A stretch of DNA of 64,000 nucleotides from Yamagishiella unicocca (taxonomy: Eukaryota; Chlorophyta; Chlorophyceae; Chlamydomonadales; Volvocaceae), in assembly GCA_003116995.1 (NCBI GenBank), contig BDSL01000024.1, positions 868,001 through 932,000 of the forward strand, written 5' to 3'. Every line of letters begins with the position of its first letter. The stretch's first letter is position 1. This document shows, piece after piece, positions 26,201 through 36,794 of this stretch. The translations under genes and the position numbers were made by a program. A model generated the notes under the pieces. That model ran no database searches. It was not told the origin of the DNA and saw only the letters and a list, made by a program, of their open reading frames with translations.

Positions 26201-28863
26201 GGCGGGGGGGGGGGGCGAGGGGTGGGATGAGAGGAAACCCGTGGGTCGACACATACGGTAGGAGTAGGTAGGAATCAGGAATACAGGAGGAATAAAGCCT
26301 ACTGTATTCCTAATTCCTGTGTTACCGTATTCCTAATTCCTGTATTATTACTGTATTCCTAATTCAGGAACACATTCCTAATTCAGGAGCACAATGCTTT
26401 ATTGTTTTAGGAGGGGGAGAGGGAGGGGAAGGGAGGCGTGCCTTGTTAGGACTGGGTGTGGCTTGAGTGACGAGCGAGCAGTGACCGGCGAGGGGACTCC
26501 GGGGGGAAAGCCGTATCGTGACCCACGGACCGGTGGTATGGGGGCTGCCGCCCACCACACAGCGTTTTGCCGCTGACCCACTTGGCCCCAGTTGTCGTCG
26601 AGCGCTACACTTCGCACACTGTCTGCCGCAAGACGTTATTGCTTGCTGGGTTACACACCTTCCGCCTTTCACCCTCCGCACGCGGAGGATTCAAGAGCAC
26701 GTGGCTTCTGTGCTGCTGCTTGGTCGTGCTGTGCGCTACTTTGCGTATCGACGCACCCAGCATCAGCAGGGCTGCGTAGCGAGCTGTGTGTGTGGCTCCT
26801 AAAGGCGCGGCGCGGTGACTGCCCGATAGCAGGTCCCCAATCGCGCGGGCGGCACGCTGGTTGGCCTCAGGAAAGACCCCGTGGTACGGCGGCTACGGCA
26901 CTGTACGAGAGGTACGACATCACGCGAGCGGTATGGCACCGCACGACGCCGTTTCTCCGCTGACTCACCTCCAGGCCGACCTCCGCCGTGGGCTTCTCCG
27001 CCAGCGCCGCCTCCTTGCGGTCACGCAGCGCAGACACCTTGTCCAGCCAGACCTGTGCGTGTGTGTATGTGGGGGGGGGGAATGGGAGGGGGGCAGGGGG
27101 GGTTTGATAAGAGAATCCGGGTGAAGGGCCACGGAAGGGTGATAGGGAGGTGAAGCGCAGAGGGGGTTGCGAGGATAAGCCGTATAGGAAGGAAAACCGT
27201 TTGGGACACACGTTTGGAGATGCATGTTGGGGAGCTTGGTTGCTGGTGAACTTGGTTGCTGGAGATCTTGGTTGAGGAAACGAAAAACGGCAGAGGGGGA
27301 CAAGCAGTGGGACAAGCAGTGGAACATATGAGGATATCCGGCGGCGGTGTCGGTATGTTGCTTGTGCTCACACAGCCAACCACAGAGACACCTCCACTCG
27401 GAGGGGGCCTCACCCCCTCCCTCACCCCACCTTCGCCCCCACCCCTCGAGTCCCACCTGCTGCTGCCTGGTGGCTTCCTCGATCTGTTCCACAGTGGCAA
27501 ACACCTCCGCCTTGGCCTTGGTCTTGGCCTCGGACGCCTCCACAGCCAGCTGCGAAGAGGAAAAGGGGGAGAGGCAGGGTTACGGAGGGCGAAGAGGAAA
27601 CCCGTGGCAACGACGCGGCCCAAGTCAGGAAAGCATGTTGTGTGTTTGCTAACACGGGGTTTGAGGGTATACGCCGGGGGGGGCGCAGAAGGGTGGGTGA
27701 GCGCTGGTGAGGAGGCGGGCAGCTGGGAAATCTATGAACACGACATGACGTGGATGGAGAGCGGGAGGGGCCCGCAGCGTCTCGCTCCTTGGCGGCACCT
27801 CCCGCCAGCCAACCCCACAACACGCCTGGGGACATGCGCCCCTCTTGCACCTCTCCGCGGATTTCCGAGGCTTTCAAGTTCGAGTTCAAGTTCAAGTTCT
27901 TTCCGAGCCTAAGGGGCCTGCCTGCCGCCCTGCGCCCCTCCGTTCCACCACCGCAACAGACCACACATCAACCCTGAGACATCGCCGGCGCCCAATATCC
28001 TGGCAGCAATCGCAGACATATGAGCGCTTCGAAAACTCGTCAGCTTTCGTCGCCCGCAAGATTTCCCCCCACACCGTCGAGCGAAGAGGTACCGCTCATG
28101 ACGGTATCGGCATCTCGACGCGGCTTGGCAGCAGCGCTGCTGTTTTCCAGCTGGCCAACTCCATGATCTGGCGACGGAGACCCTGAAAACCCACATCAGA
28201 ACCTTGCAATAATTGCGTAATCGCCTCCCTCCCCTCCGTCACCATCCATCATAGGACCGTTGTGACGTCTACATGAGCCTCCCAAAACGGCGAGCCAGGG
28301 GGCTGCAGGCGTGCGCCGCCGCGCCATACCCCGGCCCGCCGGTCCCCCCAGCCCACGGTCGGCACATGCGCCCCCCCCACCGCCTCGTCTGACGTTGCAA
28401 TTCGTCCCTGACCCACATCGCCTGGAGACCAACCCGCTCCGTAACCCCAACATCCCTTTCGCCCTTCCTGGATTTCCTCGCGTAACGCCTCCCTCCCTGG
28501 ACCCACCTGCGCAACCTCCTGCGCCTCTGCCTCCAGCGCCTCGCGCACGCGCTGCGCCTCCAGCATGCTGGCGCGGGAGCTGTTGAGCGCCTGAATGAGG
28601 GGGTTGGTGCTCCCCAGCTTTTCCGTGATGTCGACGGAGGAAAGAGCTCCGCCCGTGACCGGCCCTGGAGCCGCAGTGGGCGCTCCGTTTTGGTCGCTAG
28701 TGCTGGTGGGTGGGCTCAGGCGATGACCTGGGACTGCAATAGGTGCGCCTGGAACCATTCGTGCCTGCCGAGGAGCCCAGCGGGGCGCAGGGACCGCGAG
28801 CGCAGCGGGCCGGCGCGCCATGGCGCCGGCCATGCCGGCGGGCCGCTGCAAGTGAGAGGCCAT
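14219..28863 (-). CDS. KEA1/KEA2: Chloroplast envelope K+/H+ antiporter, KEA1/KEA2 type
   Basis: Nineteen exons: 28507-28863, 27457-27549, 26969-27052, 26064-26189, 24557-25060, 24055-24166, 23570-23769, 23084-23203, 22564-22632, 22095-22239, 21558-21745, 21160-21300, 20633-20797, 20221-20322, 19842-19884, 15664-15798, 15134-15292, 14716-14822, 14219-14416; 1015 aa, all in frame. Order: Arg/Ala-rich probable plastid transit peptide; soluble coiled-coil region rich in Ala/Glu/Lys (about 100-310), typical of KEA1/KEA2; membrane exchanger domain (about 340-790) with AEIGVVLLLFNIGLELSLD and the conserved LLLQD pair at residues 555-556; RCK/TrkA-N domain with GYGRVGQIIAQML and VYFGDAG; a tail with AGATAVVPETLEPSLQLAAAV. 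Plant relatives exchange K+ for H+ across the inner envelope and affect plastid osmotic balance and development. Introns hold large repeat arrays. The start is the first ATG before the transit-like exon. Confidence 0.95.
15799..19841 (-). other. 4-kb repeat-filled intron 15 of the KEA gene
   Basis: The donor follows ...HVIIAG (GCAG|GTGAGG) and the acceptor precedes the codon starting YGRVG (CTCAG|GATACG). The intron is therefore inside the glycine-rich nucleotide-binding loop of the RCK domain. It is the longest intron in the window and is mostly made of the repeat described at 15938-19655. Confidence 0.9.
15938..19655 (+). repeat. Ten-copy repeat array with higher-order structure
   Basis: Core copies of about 165-190 bp begin near 15938, 16254, 16792, 17180, 17589, 17914, 18299, 18706, 19120 and 19478, all in one orientation. 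Each contains CATCCCTGCGAAACTGCG and GCAGGCTTAGATGGATGCC or a close variant (copy 1 has CATTCCTGCG and lacks one C of GGCTTAG). Copies 3/7, 4/8 and 5/9 share variant-specific bases and flanking spacers, so four monomers (about 1.52 kb) appear to have been duplicated as a block. The open frames on both strands follow from the sequence similarity and are not evidence of coding. Confidence 0.85.
19918..20003. repeat. 10-bp CAGGAGGAAG array beside a KEA acceptor
   Basis: AGGAGGAAGC is repeated about eight times. On the transcribed minus strand this reads CTTCCTCCTG repeated, a long pyrimidine tract ending about 35 nt upstream of the exon 15 acceptor at 19885. Confidence 0.9.
21975..22085. repeat. 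Telomere-like CCCAAACCC/CCCTAAA tract
   Basis: In KEA intron 10 there is a CCCTTAAACCCTAAAAA start followed by many CCCAAACCCAACCCTCC units. It resembles a decayed CCCTAAA telomeric repeat, but the units vary and it may be simple C/A-rich sequence. Confidence 0.45.
24432..24453. repeat. GGGGGGTA/TACCCCCC inverted repeat in an AT-rich intron patch
   Basis: An 8-bp stem with a TATATG loop lies in KEA intron 5. It is followed by an unusually AT-rich stretch (to about 24515) with several TATATA runs, unlike the surrounding GC-rich intron sequence. Confidence 0.6.
25383..26050. repeat. 34-bp minisatellite, about 19 copies, KEA intron 4
   Basis: The unit runs from CGCATCCCCCCACCACAG through CCCCTCCTTCCCTCCT and is nearly identical in every copy; one copy near 25765 lacks a base. 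Both ends carry a CGTCTCGCCCC variant. The transcribed strand is G-rich, with four or more G-runs per unit. The long open frames here come from a 34-bp period cycling through three frames, not from a protein. Confidence 0.95.
26250..26395. repeat. AT-rich direct/inverted repeat patch in KEA intron 3
   Basis: GTATTCCTAATTC occurs three times between about 26304 and 26365, with a partial copy after it. The upstream GGAATCAGGAATACAGG is a near reverse complement of these units. The composition is far lower in GC than the exons, suggesting a small inserted element. Confidence 0.6.
27171..27285 (+). repeat. Dispersed intronic repeat, long form (copy 2)
   Basis: GGAAAACCGTTTGGGACAC, then ACGTTTGGAGATGCATG, then GGTTGAGGAAACGA, in the same order as at 8371-8466 and 38713-38806. 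It lies in KEA intron 2, in antisense orientation to that gene. Confidence 0.65.
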
Positions 28864-31800
28864 CCCGGCCTGATGGGTGTCGTAATCTGTGGTTGTATGT
28901 GAAAGAAGGACAAAGGTTTGCAAAAGAGGGCAAGGGCTGTGGGTGTGCGAAAAAGCGGCCCGAGACGGGTCACGCGATGGCCGTGGTGGCCAGGGTCGTA
29001 GTGGACGCAAGCGCGCACGACCGCGCACGAAAGCCGGGAAGTGCTTTCCTGGAATCGTATACCGTGACAATTCCCGGAAGCCGTGACAAGTCGCTAGCAC
29101 TGTCGTGCTCAATCAGCGCGGCCGTTTCGGCATTCCAACTCGGGCTTTCGACCGACTCACCACAAAGTCCTGAAAGTACGCTTGAGCTCGACCTGATATG
29201 CAAGCTCGGAGCACGGAAATTGGATCGGCTGTTAAGGATCGACACGGCCAATTTCACGTGGACGCAAGTAGGAGACGCCGCCAAGCGGAATGTGTTCGCC
29301 GGGCCTAATGTTGGGCGCCGCACTCCTATCCGTGTATGGGATATATATAAACGCTCTGCAATTGGCTTGTTAATTGCACCCGAGGGAATCTAACGTGCCG
29401 GGGCCTTTTGCGCAATGAACACACTTTTCATGGGAACCCTATCCAACTGTTTAAATGCATAAAATAACGTATAGAATCGTCATCGATACATCCTGCTTGC
29501 TACCGGAACAAGTGCAGCAAATGCAGCTGCTCTTGCGACCCGGGGTTCCCCTTACTCGCGGTGCGTAGTATGATAAAGTATCTGTCAATTTACAGTACGC
29601 AAACTTTAAACACTGAATGTTTCGCGTGTGTGGCCAAGCAAAATTAGTCCCGAGGCTACAGCTTGCATGCGACGCTTGAGCCCTCAGCGATGCCTAGCAC
29701 CAACCTCCACGGGCCTCACATGCACTGGGATACACATAACGTTACAACGGCGCCGTCACGGATCGAATATGCCTTTTATGATTGGACACCGTCCCGGTCG
29801 CAGCAACCTGCCTGAAGCAGACTTGCCATCCCGCTCGTCCTTGAATCCATCATTATGGAGAAGCGGCTGCGGCACGTGCGTCTTGCGATACGAGCGCCCC
29901 CACGGAGGGGCGTCGCCAAGAGCGCGTGCCATGAGGACGATGAGGAGAGGGTGCCCAAGCGGATTAGCACATTGCAAGAAACGGGCCGGCGGACTGCGGC
30001 AGGGCTTGCCACCGCCCATGCCCGGCGCATCGCACGCGGAGCATTCGCCCGAAGCCAACCCAGCTGCGGGAAAACACATCGAGAATATGCTACCTAGGGG
30101 TTGAAGGCTGGGGAAAAGCTGGGCGCCCGCGGTTACGCTAAATTGTGGGTCCCAAACGGCGAAGCGTCACGCCAGTGCGAACGTCGGGTGCCTAGGAACT
30201 TGCGGAAGGTAACCTGATGCGGCGAGGAAGGGGTTGCGATGTGAGTTGCGACACACGAGGCGAGTGGGTGGCGCCTTACGGTACGGCACCAACGCCTTTA
30301 GTCATAGGCAACCGCCAGCAGGGGTGGAGGTGAATACGATTGGCCGTGCGGGTGTCTCCTAAACAACGTTCATACGGAAATCAGCGCGGCTGTAGCGGCG
30401 CGAGCTATCTAGCCTTCCTGGTATTTGTATACTGTCCTTCTCCGTAGGAAATCCCGCTAGGCCGTGCGCGCTTGGCTTGCACCCCCTTCACACCTCTTGC
30501 CCCTGGTGCTGCCTGGTGCCAGTCAACTGTCCTTTCCCCTATCGATGACTTGATGTCTAAGCTACCAGTCCTTACAGACGCTCCCCAGCCCAGGCCCCGC
30601 TGGTTGGTTCTCCTTCCAGGAAGCAGCCCCTCCCGGCTTCCGTTCAAGCCTCAACCCACGCAGCCGACACGCTGCCGTACAGGGTGTAGCTTGCGCAGGT
30701 CCGGGTGCCACCCGCCTGATCAGAAGCCGTATGCTTTCGTTACATCGAATAAGTATTCACGTCGCGCACGAAAGCCGCAGTCGCCATCTCAGGTGGAATA
30801 AAGAATGGTGCGAATCTACCTCGCCTCCGCCCGACCGGGCGGGCGGCGCCCCGCAATGCACACGCTCATGAACAACCCTGACTCCCCTGTGTACACGTGT
30901 GAACCAGCTCACTGCGGCTAGCAGCGCTGCTGCTTTGTCGCATCAGGGTATCCTTCCTCGAGTTGGAAGACGCCTCAACCTCTACACCGCCTCTCATAAA
31001 CTAGGCAACAGAAAACTCCCTCGGATCCGAATTGCAAGGGATAGTACTCTCAAGGGGGCTACCATGATGCTCTCAAAGGGCCTCAAAGCCCATCAAACCG
31101 GCTGTTTTAGCCAACACCCATTTGGCGACGCATCCACGGATATTAACACACGCACACACACGCACCGGACACAAAAGGGATGCTTCCAATCCAATCCACA
31201 CACGCACACGTGTCCGTGTTTCCGTGGAGTTTCGCGGCTTAGCGGAAGCTGGACACACGCGACAGCAGCCGGCGCAGTGAGCCAATTGTGCGCGGTGGTA
31301 AAGACTGCGTCGCCCCCACGCCCGTTGAGCAAGGGCCAAAAAAACGCTCTCAAAAGGAATTCTCCAGTATTACGATGATGGCGGCCTAGTATGCCCCGAC
31401 AGGAGGATAATTGCACGAGGCGGGCGAGTAGGGCTGCCCCCAAGCAGACAGCGGACCGCCGCCATCTCGACTGCGGTCAACACCAGCAAGGTGTGCCCCG
31501 CCCGGTTGCCGATGGTGGGTGCCAAGTCAACGAGAAGACGCGGCTCTGAGGCTCTCATTTGCCCATGTTGAGGCTGTGAGGCTCGGCCCCCCCCGCCAAA
31601 CCGGTAGTCCCTCCAGGCCCTGCGCTCCGCTGTTGACCCAAGTCAAAACACCAACACCGCCCAGCGGCCCGAGTGCAGCGGACTCGGGCGCCCGGACAGC
31701 CCACAACCTCGCTCTCGGCCCCCTCACCCCTCAACCGCGCCAATTTGAACCCAATAATCACATCAGTACTCTGTGATGCTTGCTGAACCGGCGTCCGAGC

Positions 31801-33828
31801 TACACGCATCGCCGCAGTGCAGCGGCGGCGGCGGCGGCAGAGCCAGCCGCAAAATAAAGACCGCGCGCCCCCCGGGCGCCTGTTCTAGCAAGGACTGTGC
31901 GGGTCAAGAAATCCAAATCCAAAACTCAACTAATCGAGCGATCCCAACGGACTTCCCTTGAACAAAAGAAGGCAAGAGCCGGCCTCGTGCCACTCCTGGA
32001 GCGAAATGACCCCGTTCAACCTCTAGGCGCCTCGAAGGGGCGAGAGCGGGACTGGCCCTACAAGGCCTCCACGCAGCTCCCCCTCCGAGCCCGCCCTCGC
32101 TATCCCAGGGACAACTTCCAGTATACACACGCAAAGCGTTCTGTTGCCGCTCGGAGTCACGTAGGGCAGCTACAGGAACGGGTGCATAAAGCGAAACACC
32201 CAGTGCGTAAAAACCAACCCCCGAGCGACACGCTCATGACAATCCATGTTCCGAGGTTTCGCTCATCCCCGTCCCCTCCGTCCCTTCCAGGACGGAGCAG
32301 GGCTCAAAAGGGGCGCCCCCGTGGGCAGTCGGCAAGGCACACAACGATAGATAAGGCAAATACGTTAAGATGCGCGAAGACACTAAACCAGCTCTGTAAT
32401 TAAGCCACGACACGCACCGAAGCCGCTCCTGCACGCCGCGAGGCGGCATCAAAAACGCTCCTGCACCGAATGTGCACATCACCATCACCACCGGCATCAT
32501 CAGCAGCAGCAGCATTATCACAAAATAACTGGCGTGTGACAGACCACCTGGCGCCGCGCACCGGCATCGGGCGGGTTTCTTGATGCCCGTCCTGGAGACC
32601 ACCATGCCCGCGTGACTGCACGAATCAAAACACACATGAAGCGGAAAGCCGGCCCCAGGCGTCCGGGCCGGCCCTGGGGGTCGGGTTCGCGCTCTGGTAG
32701 GCTGCTGCCTCCATCCGTGGCCTCGGAAGGGGCCTCCGCCTCCGCGAAGCGCAGGTATGGTACACGAGGGACAGCATGACCATAGGTGCTGGACGGTCAG
32801 GAGCCGTTGACGCGTCGCAGCGGCACGTGATGTACGACACTCCGTTGACAGCACGTTGCACGTCAACGAGGACATGCACGGTCGAAACACATCCAAGGCG
32901 ACGCGACCCACACTCCTCCAGAGCCCCGCCGGCGGGTTCCACGCATGTAATGAACGCCCATGCGCGCGGACCAGGCTGAGCGGCGGCGGCACCGCTGGTA
33001 CGTATCAGGCTGGCACCACCGCCGCAATCCGCCTCCCGCCGCGCCATGCATATAGCGAATGGAAAGACCCAAAATCAGTTTTCCCCTTGAAGGGCTCTCC
33101 ATACACGTCTCACAGTCCATGCCTTCCGGACAAGCAACGGCCAACTTGCAACTGCAACGGCCGACACCGGCGGCGCTGCCGGCACCTCCCGTCCTTCGCC
33201 CTCCCTCCTTCAGCCCAGGCACGGTCAAGCAAGGATGGCGGCGCGCGGGGTGTCAGTCAACCTTGGGTCCATGGACGGCACACTACGGACAATCAAACGG
33301 GGCGCCCGTTGGTTCCTGCCACACGAATGTGAGCGGTGGCGGAGGTAAAAATGCGCCCACGCATGGGGGCCCTATAGGCCCCACCAGCCGGGTAGGCCGG
33401 CGCGCCGCACAAGCGTTAAGGTAATGTACACGGGAGGGACTGAGGGGTTACTGCGAGGGGGGTCAGCACGACGGCTTTGCCCCTCGGGCCGTTGGGTCGC
33501 CATGCACGCATAGCCGTGCACACAGCGCAACGCGAACCCCCTCCGATAACGCCCCCCACTCTCGGCCTCCTCCCCGGCCTCCCATGCCAGCCACACATTC
33601 ACATCATCATCGCCATCGACATGCCTCCGGCTCCTTCTCCGCGTCCTTCTCGGTTCCAGCAATGGTTGCTGTCTACCATATAATAGTGTACACGGTGCAG
33701 GCCTCTCGGCCCGTCGCATTACGTTTTTGGCGCGGTCGTCACCGCCCTACTCCAGCCCCGCCAAGGACGTGCCGCCCTGCGCACGGCGGCGACTTCAGGG
33801 CGGGCGGGGCAGAGCGCCGGTTCTGCAT
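28864..33828. other. 5-kb region without a supported gene
   Basis: It lies between the KEA 5' end and the DUF3110 3' end, both on the minus strand. The part next to 28863 should hold the KEA promoter and 5' UTR; the part next to 33828 should hold the DUF3110 3' UTR. Open frames up to 252 codons exist (for example minus 32234-32992, with one hydrophobic stretch), but none has family resemblance and GC-rich DNA yields such frames by chance. A CA-rich tract lies at about 31145-31215. Confidence 0.5.
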
Positions 33829-35242
33829 CTAGTCGTCGGCGGGGAGCAGCGACTCCAGCCGCGCCCGGATCTCCTCCAGCTCAGAGCCGGTGAGGCCGGA
33901 ATAGCGAGCGAGCGTCGAGGGGTGCTGGCCTCCCGGTCCGCCAGGCTGCAGGTTGCTGTTGCTACCGTGCATGGCGCTGTTGCCTGGAGCGCCACCGCTG
34001 CCCGGCTGGCCCGCCAGCGGCGCCGTCGTGGTCGTGGTCGCGGTCACTGTGGCCGTGGCGGTGGTGCCGCCTCCGCCGCCGCCGTCGCCACCCGCGGTGG
34101 CGGCGCCAAAGATGTCGGGCTCCGAATCCAGCACGGCAAACTTACCGTCGCGCAGGCGCAGCGAGCGCTCCCAGTCGGTGATTGAGACGTTGAAGTCGGG
34201 CGGGATGAGGAGGGAGCCCTTGGGCTCCAGGCGGCAAGAGTAGGTCTGGTCCAGGCAGAAGGTCAGCAGCTCGCGAGGGGGGATGGAGCAGACGTGGGGG
34301 ATGTGGTCCATGGAGGCCTCCAGCAGGCCAGCATATCTGCAGGTGTACAGGGAGGATGAGGGGGTGGCATAAAAGCCGTTGGCGCCGAAAGACAGGATAG
34401 TTGGCGTATGGTGGGCGGACACCTAGGTTGTGGGCGCATGCTAGAGCACTGGGATGAGGGGGGGAGAGGCGGGAGATGTGGTCATGAGAAAGCGGGGGCC
34501 GGTGGGGAGGTGTAGGTGGTGGTGGGGTCCTAACTGGCAGTCCAGCCTGCCTTTGGCCAGCAAGGCACTGGTTATGGACAGGAACGGCTTCACGATTGCC
34601 ATTATAGAGGGCCAGCGCATTCCATTTGGTGACACGGCAAGCGCAAATGCTGCCGCAAGAAATAAGCCGGCAATAGCCACCGGCTGCGCTGTGGCTGTGC
34701 GGCCCCCTACTCCACCAAACAGGCCGGCCACGCGGCAGGCGCAGCGCTTACCGTTGCGCCTCCTCCTCGCACTCAAAGGCTATGATGGTCTCATGGGGAA
34801 TGCCGTCGCTGCCGAACGCGCGGAGCGAGTAGATGCCCTCCGTGTCCCTCTCCCCCACACCGAAGAGGATGACAAAGACTTGGGGCAGACGACTCCAGGC
34901 CAGGGGCCCCACGAGGAACAGGTCCACGCCCGGCTGGTCGGTCAAAGTCCACAGCTCCTTGTGCAGAGGCCGCATCGACCGCGGCGGGTACAAGACCGGC
35001 GAATTGTCCTCATTTGTCGGCAGGTTCGCCGGACTGGGAACGTAGGGCTCTGCACCGAAGTCCCAGGCCTGCTCATTGCGAGGCCTCAAGGGATGTGTGG
35101 ACGCTGAAGGCGACGGCGGTAGAGCGGCGGCGTCTGGTGAGCGCATGCTGCTGCTGCCGCCGCGTGGCTGCTGCTGCGGCTGCTGTGACTGTCCCTTTGC
35201 TTCGCCATGACCCAGTGGTAAGAACTGCGGGCATTTAAACAT
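33829..35242 (-). CDS. DUF3110 domain protein
   Basis: Two exons, 34752-35242 and 33829-34336, join in phase 2 to give 332 aa. The DUF3110 core spans about 120-215: QVFVILFGVGERDTEGIYSL, then FECEEEAQRYAGLLEA, then a conserved tail with EPKGSLLIPP and TDWE. This family occurs in cyanobacteria and plastid-bearing eukaryotes; its biochemical role is not known to me. The N-terminal 110 residues are Gln/Ser/Pro-rich and could include a plastid targeting region, which I infer only from family distribution. The C-terminus is a Gly/Thr/Ala linker followed by a short charged helix-like end (GSELEEIRARLESLL). The start is the first ATG of the open frame; an extra upstream exon cannot be excluded. It is divergent from the GEP4 gene. 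Confidence 0.88.
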
Positions 35243-36794
35243 TTAGGGAAATTGAGTTGTGGAGTATCCAAAATGCGCGGCAACCGAGCGGCCGTTAAAT
35301 GCATGGACGCACCTCGCCGGGCGAGTTTGCATCGCTGGCGCTGCCGTCCCCGAAGGATCCATTCGGACCACTACAAGCTACCAGAAGAGAAGGGCGCGAC
35401 CGCGATTGCGGAATGCTGCCAAGGCCTCCTGCGAGGCGTGGTGAGAGAAAGTGAGCGACTCAGCGCACGTCAGAAGACCGACGTGGCCAATACTTCCTCA
35501 GGCCTCACCTGTTGGCGCTCTACGTGAAAAGCTGTTGTTGCGCGAGACGCCTCTTGAAATTGCTGCGTACGCAAAGTGAAACACTCTTAAGCATGTGTGG
35601 TGCAGTTCTGCAACTGCGTGTGTCAGCAAAAGCCGCACCGCCAGGCGACGCCAGCATCTCTGAAGATGCCTGTCTGTTAAGGCCATTTGTTGGCGTCCCT
35701 AACTGGCGCTGGAGCACCGTCAGCATTATGACCCTTCTGAATTGCTTGGGCCAACAATTGCGTTGGGCCGCTGAAGGTAACAATGTGTCCTTACACCACG
35801 ACGCTCTGACCTAAGACTGATAACGTAATTGATGTCAACAATGTAAATATGGCACGGAGGGTCACTGATATAGTTGCATGTAATTGCTTTAGAGGAACTT
35901 CAGCTTACGAGCAGCAGCGCTGCGTTGAGTGGATGCAGGAAACGTATCTGATCATAGTAGCCCTCAATTGTGCTGAAGGCACTTTGTGACCACTGAGCAC
36001 CGGGTGGCTTCGGAGTCACGTACGGCGTAGAAGTTCGTTGATCGAGTCGTCCTAGTAGACCAATCGAGCTTGAATGTCGAAATTGTGGTTTCTCTCAGCC
36101 ATCCATTGAGATATTTTCGAAATCTTTGGCTTATCTCACATCTGCAAGCATGGCTATGCAAGACCAGTGAAAGCCTGGCCTGTACCGTACATCTAATATT
36201 TAATTACAGACAGCAAGCCTGTAGAATCAGCAGCAGGAGGATACCGGGCCACGGCCAGGGCGGCAGCCGGATGCGCACGGTTATAGGCAATCGTTCGCAA
36301 CACGCTGCGCGAGCCCCTTGCCCGTCGGCCTGTAGAGCACAACCCACTGCACGTCTTGCTTTCATTCGCGCGCACAGCACCACCGGTCAGGTGCGTGTGG
36401 TGTCGCGTAGCGCACAAAGCAGGGGGGGGCAGCGGGGGCAGGCAATCGGTGCGAGTCAGCTACCCGCGCAGCTTAGCTCCAAACTGTGTTCGCCATTGGC
36501 ACACTGCAATGCGCATAGCAGTGTTCCTGCTGGGCCCGCACAGGCCGCTCGCACCAAAGAGTAACAGTGCCTCGTACGTCGAGGCACACCATGTGGGCAT
36601 CAGCGGCCCCGGCGTCCGCGCTCCGAACCCAAGCCTAGATGGGGCCTTGTCTCTCCCGAAGCATGGCCGCACTCACCTTGCCTAGCATGTGATGGCCCAG
36701 ATCCGCGCACTCCCATACCACCCTGCTGCCGCCGGCCTTCCCCTCCCCTTCCCTCGCCGCCTCTCCCTTCCCCCTTGGCCTCCAGGCCAGTGAA
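35243..36794. promoter_or_regulatory. Divergent intergenic region between the DUF3110 and GEP4 genes
   Basis: The two start codons are 1.55 kb apart on opposite strands, so both promoters and 5' UTRs lie here. The middle (about 35800-36230) is AT-richer than its surroundings. No coding frame is convincing and I see no clear regulatory motif. Confidence 0.55.

Noticed and set aside
25288..26254. Three long overlapping minus-strand frames of up to 312 codons with a GCGGGMRGG-type repeat
   Set aside because: They come from a 34-bp tandem repeat whose period rotates through all three frames without a stop. The region lies between KEA exons joined in frame across it.
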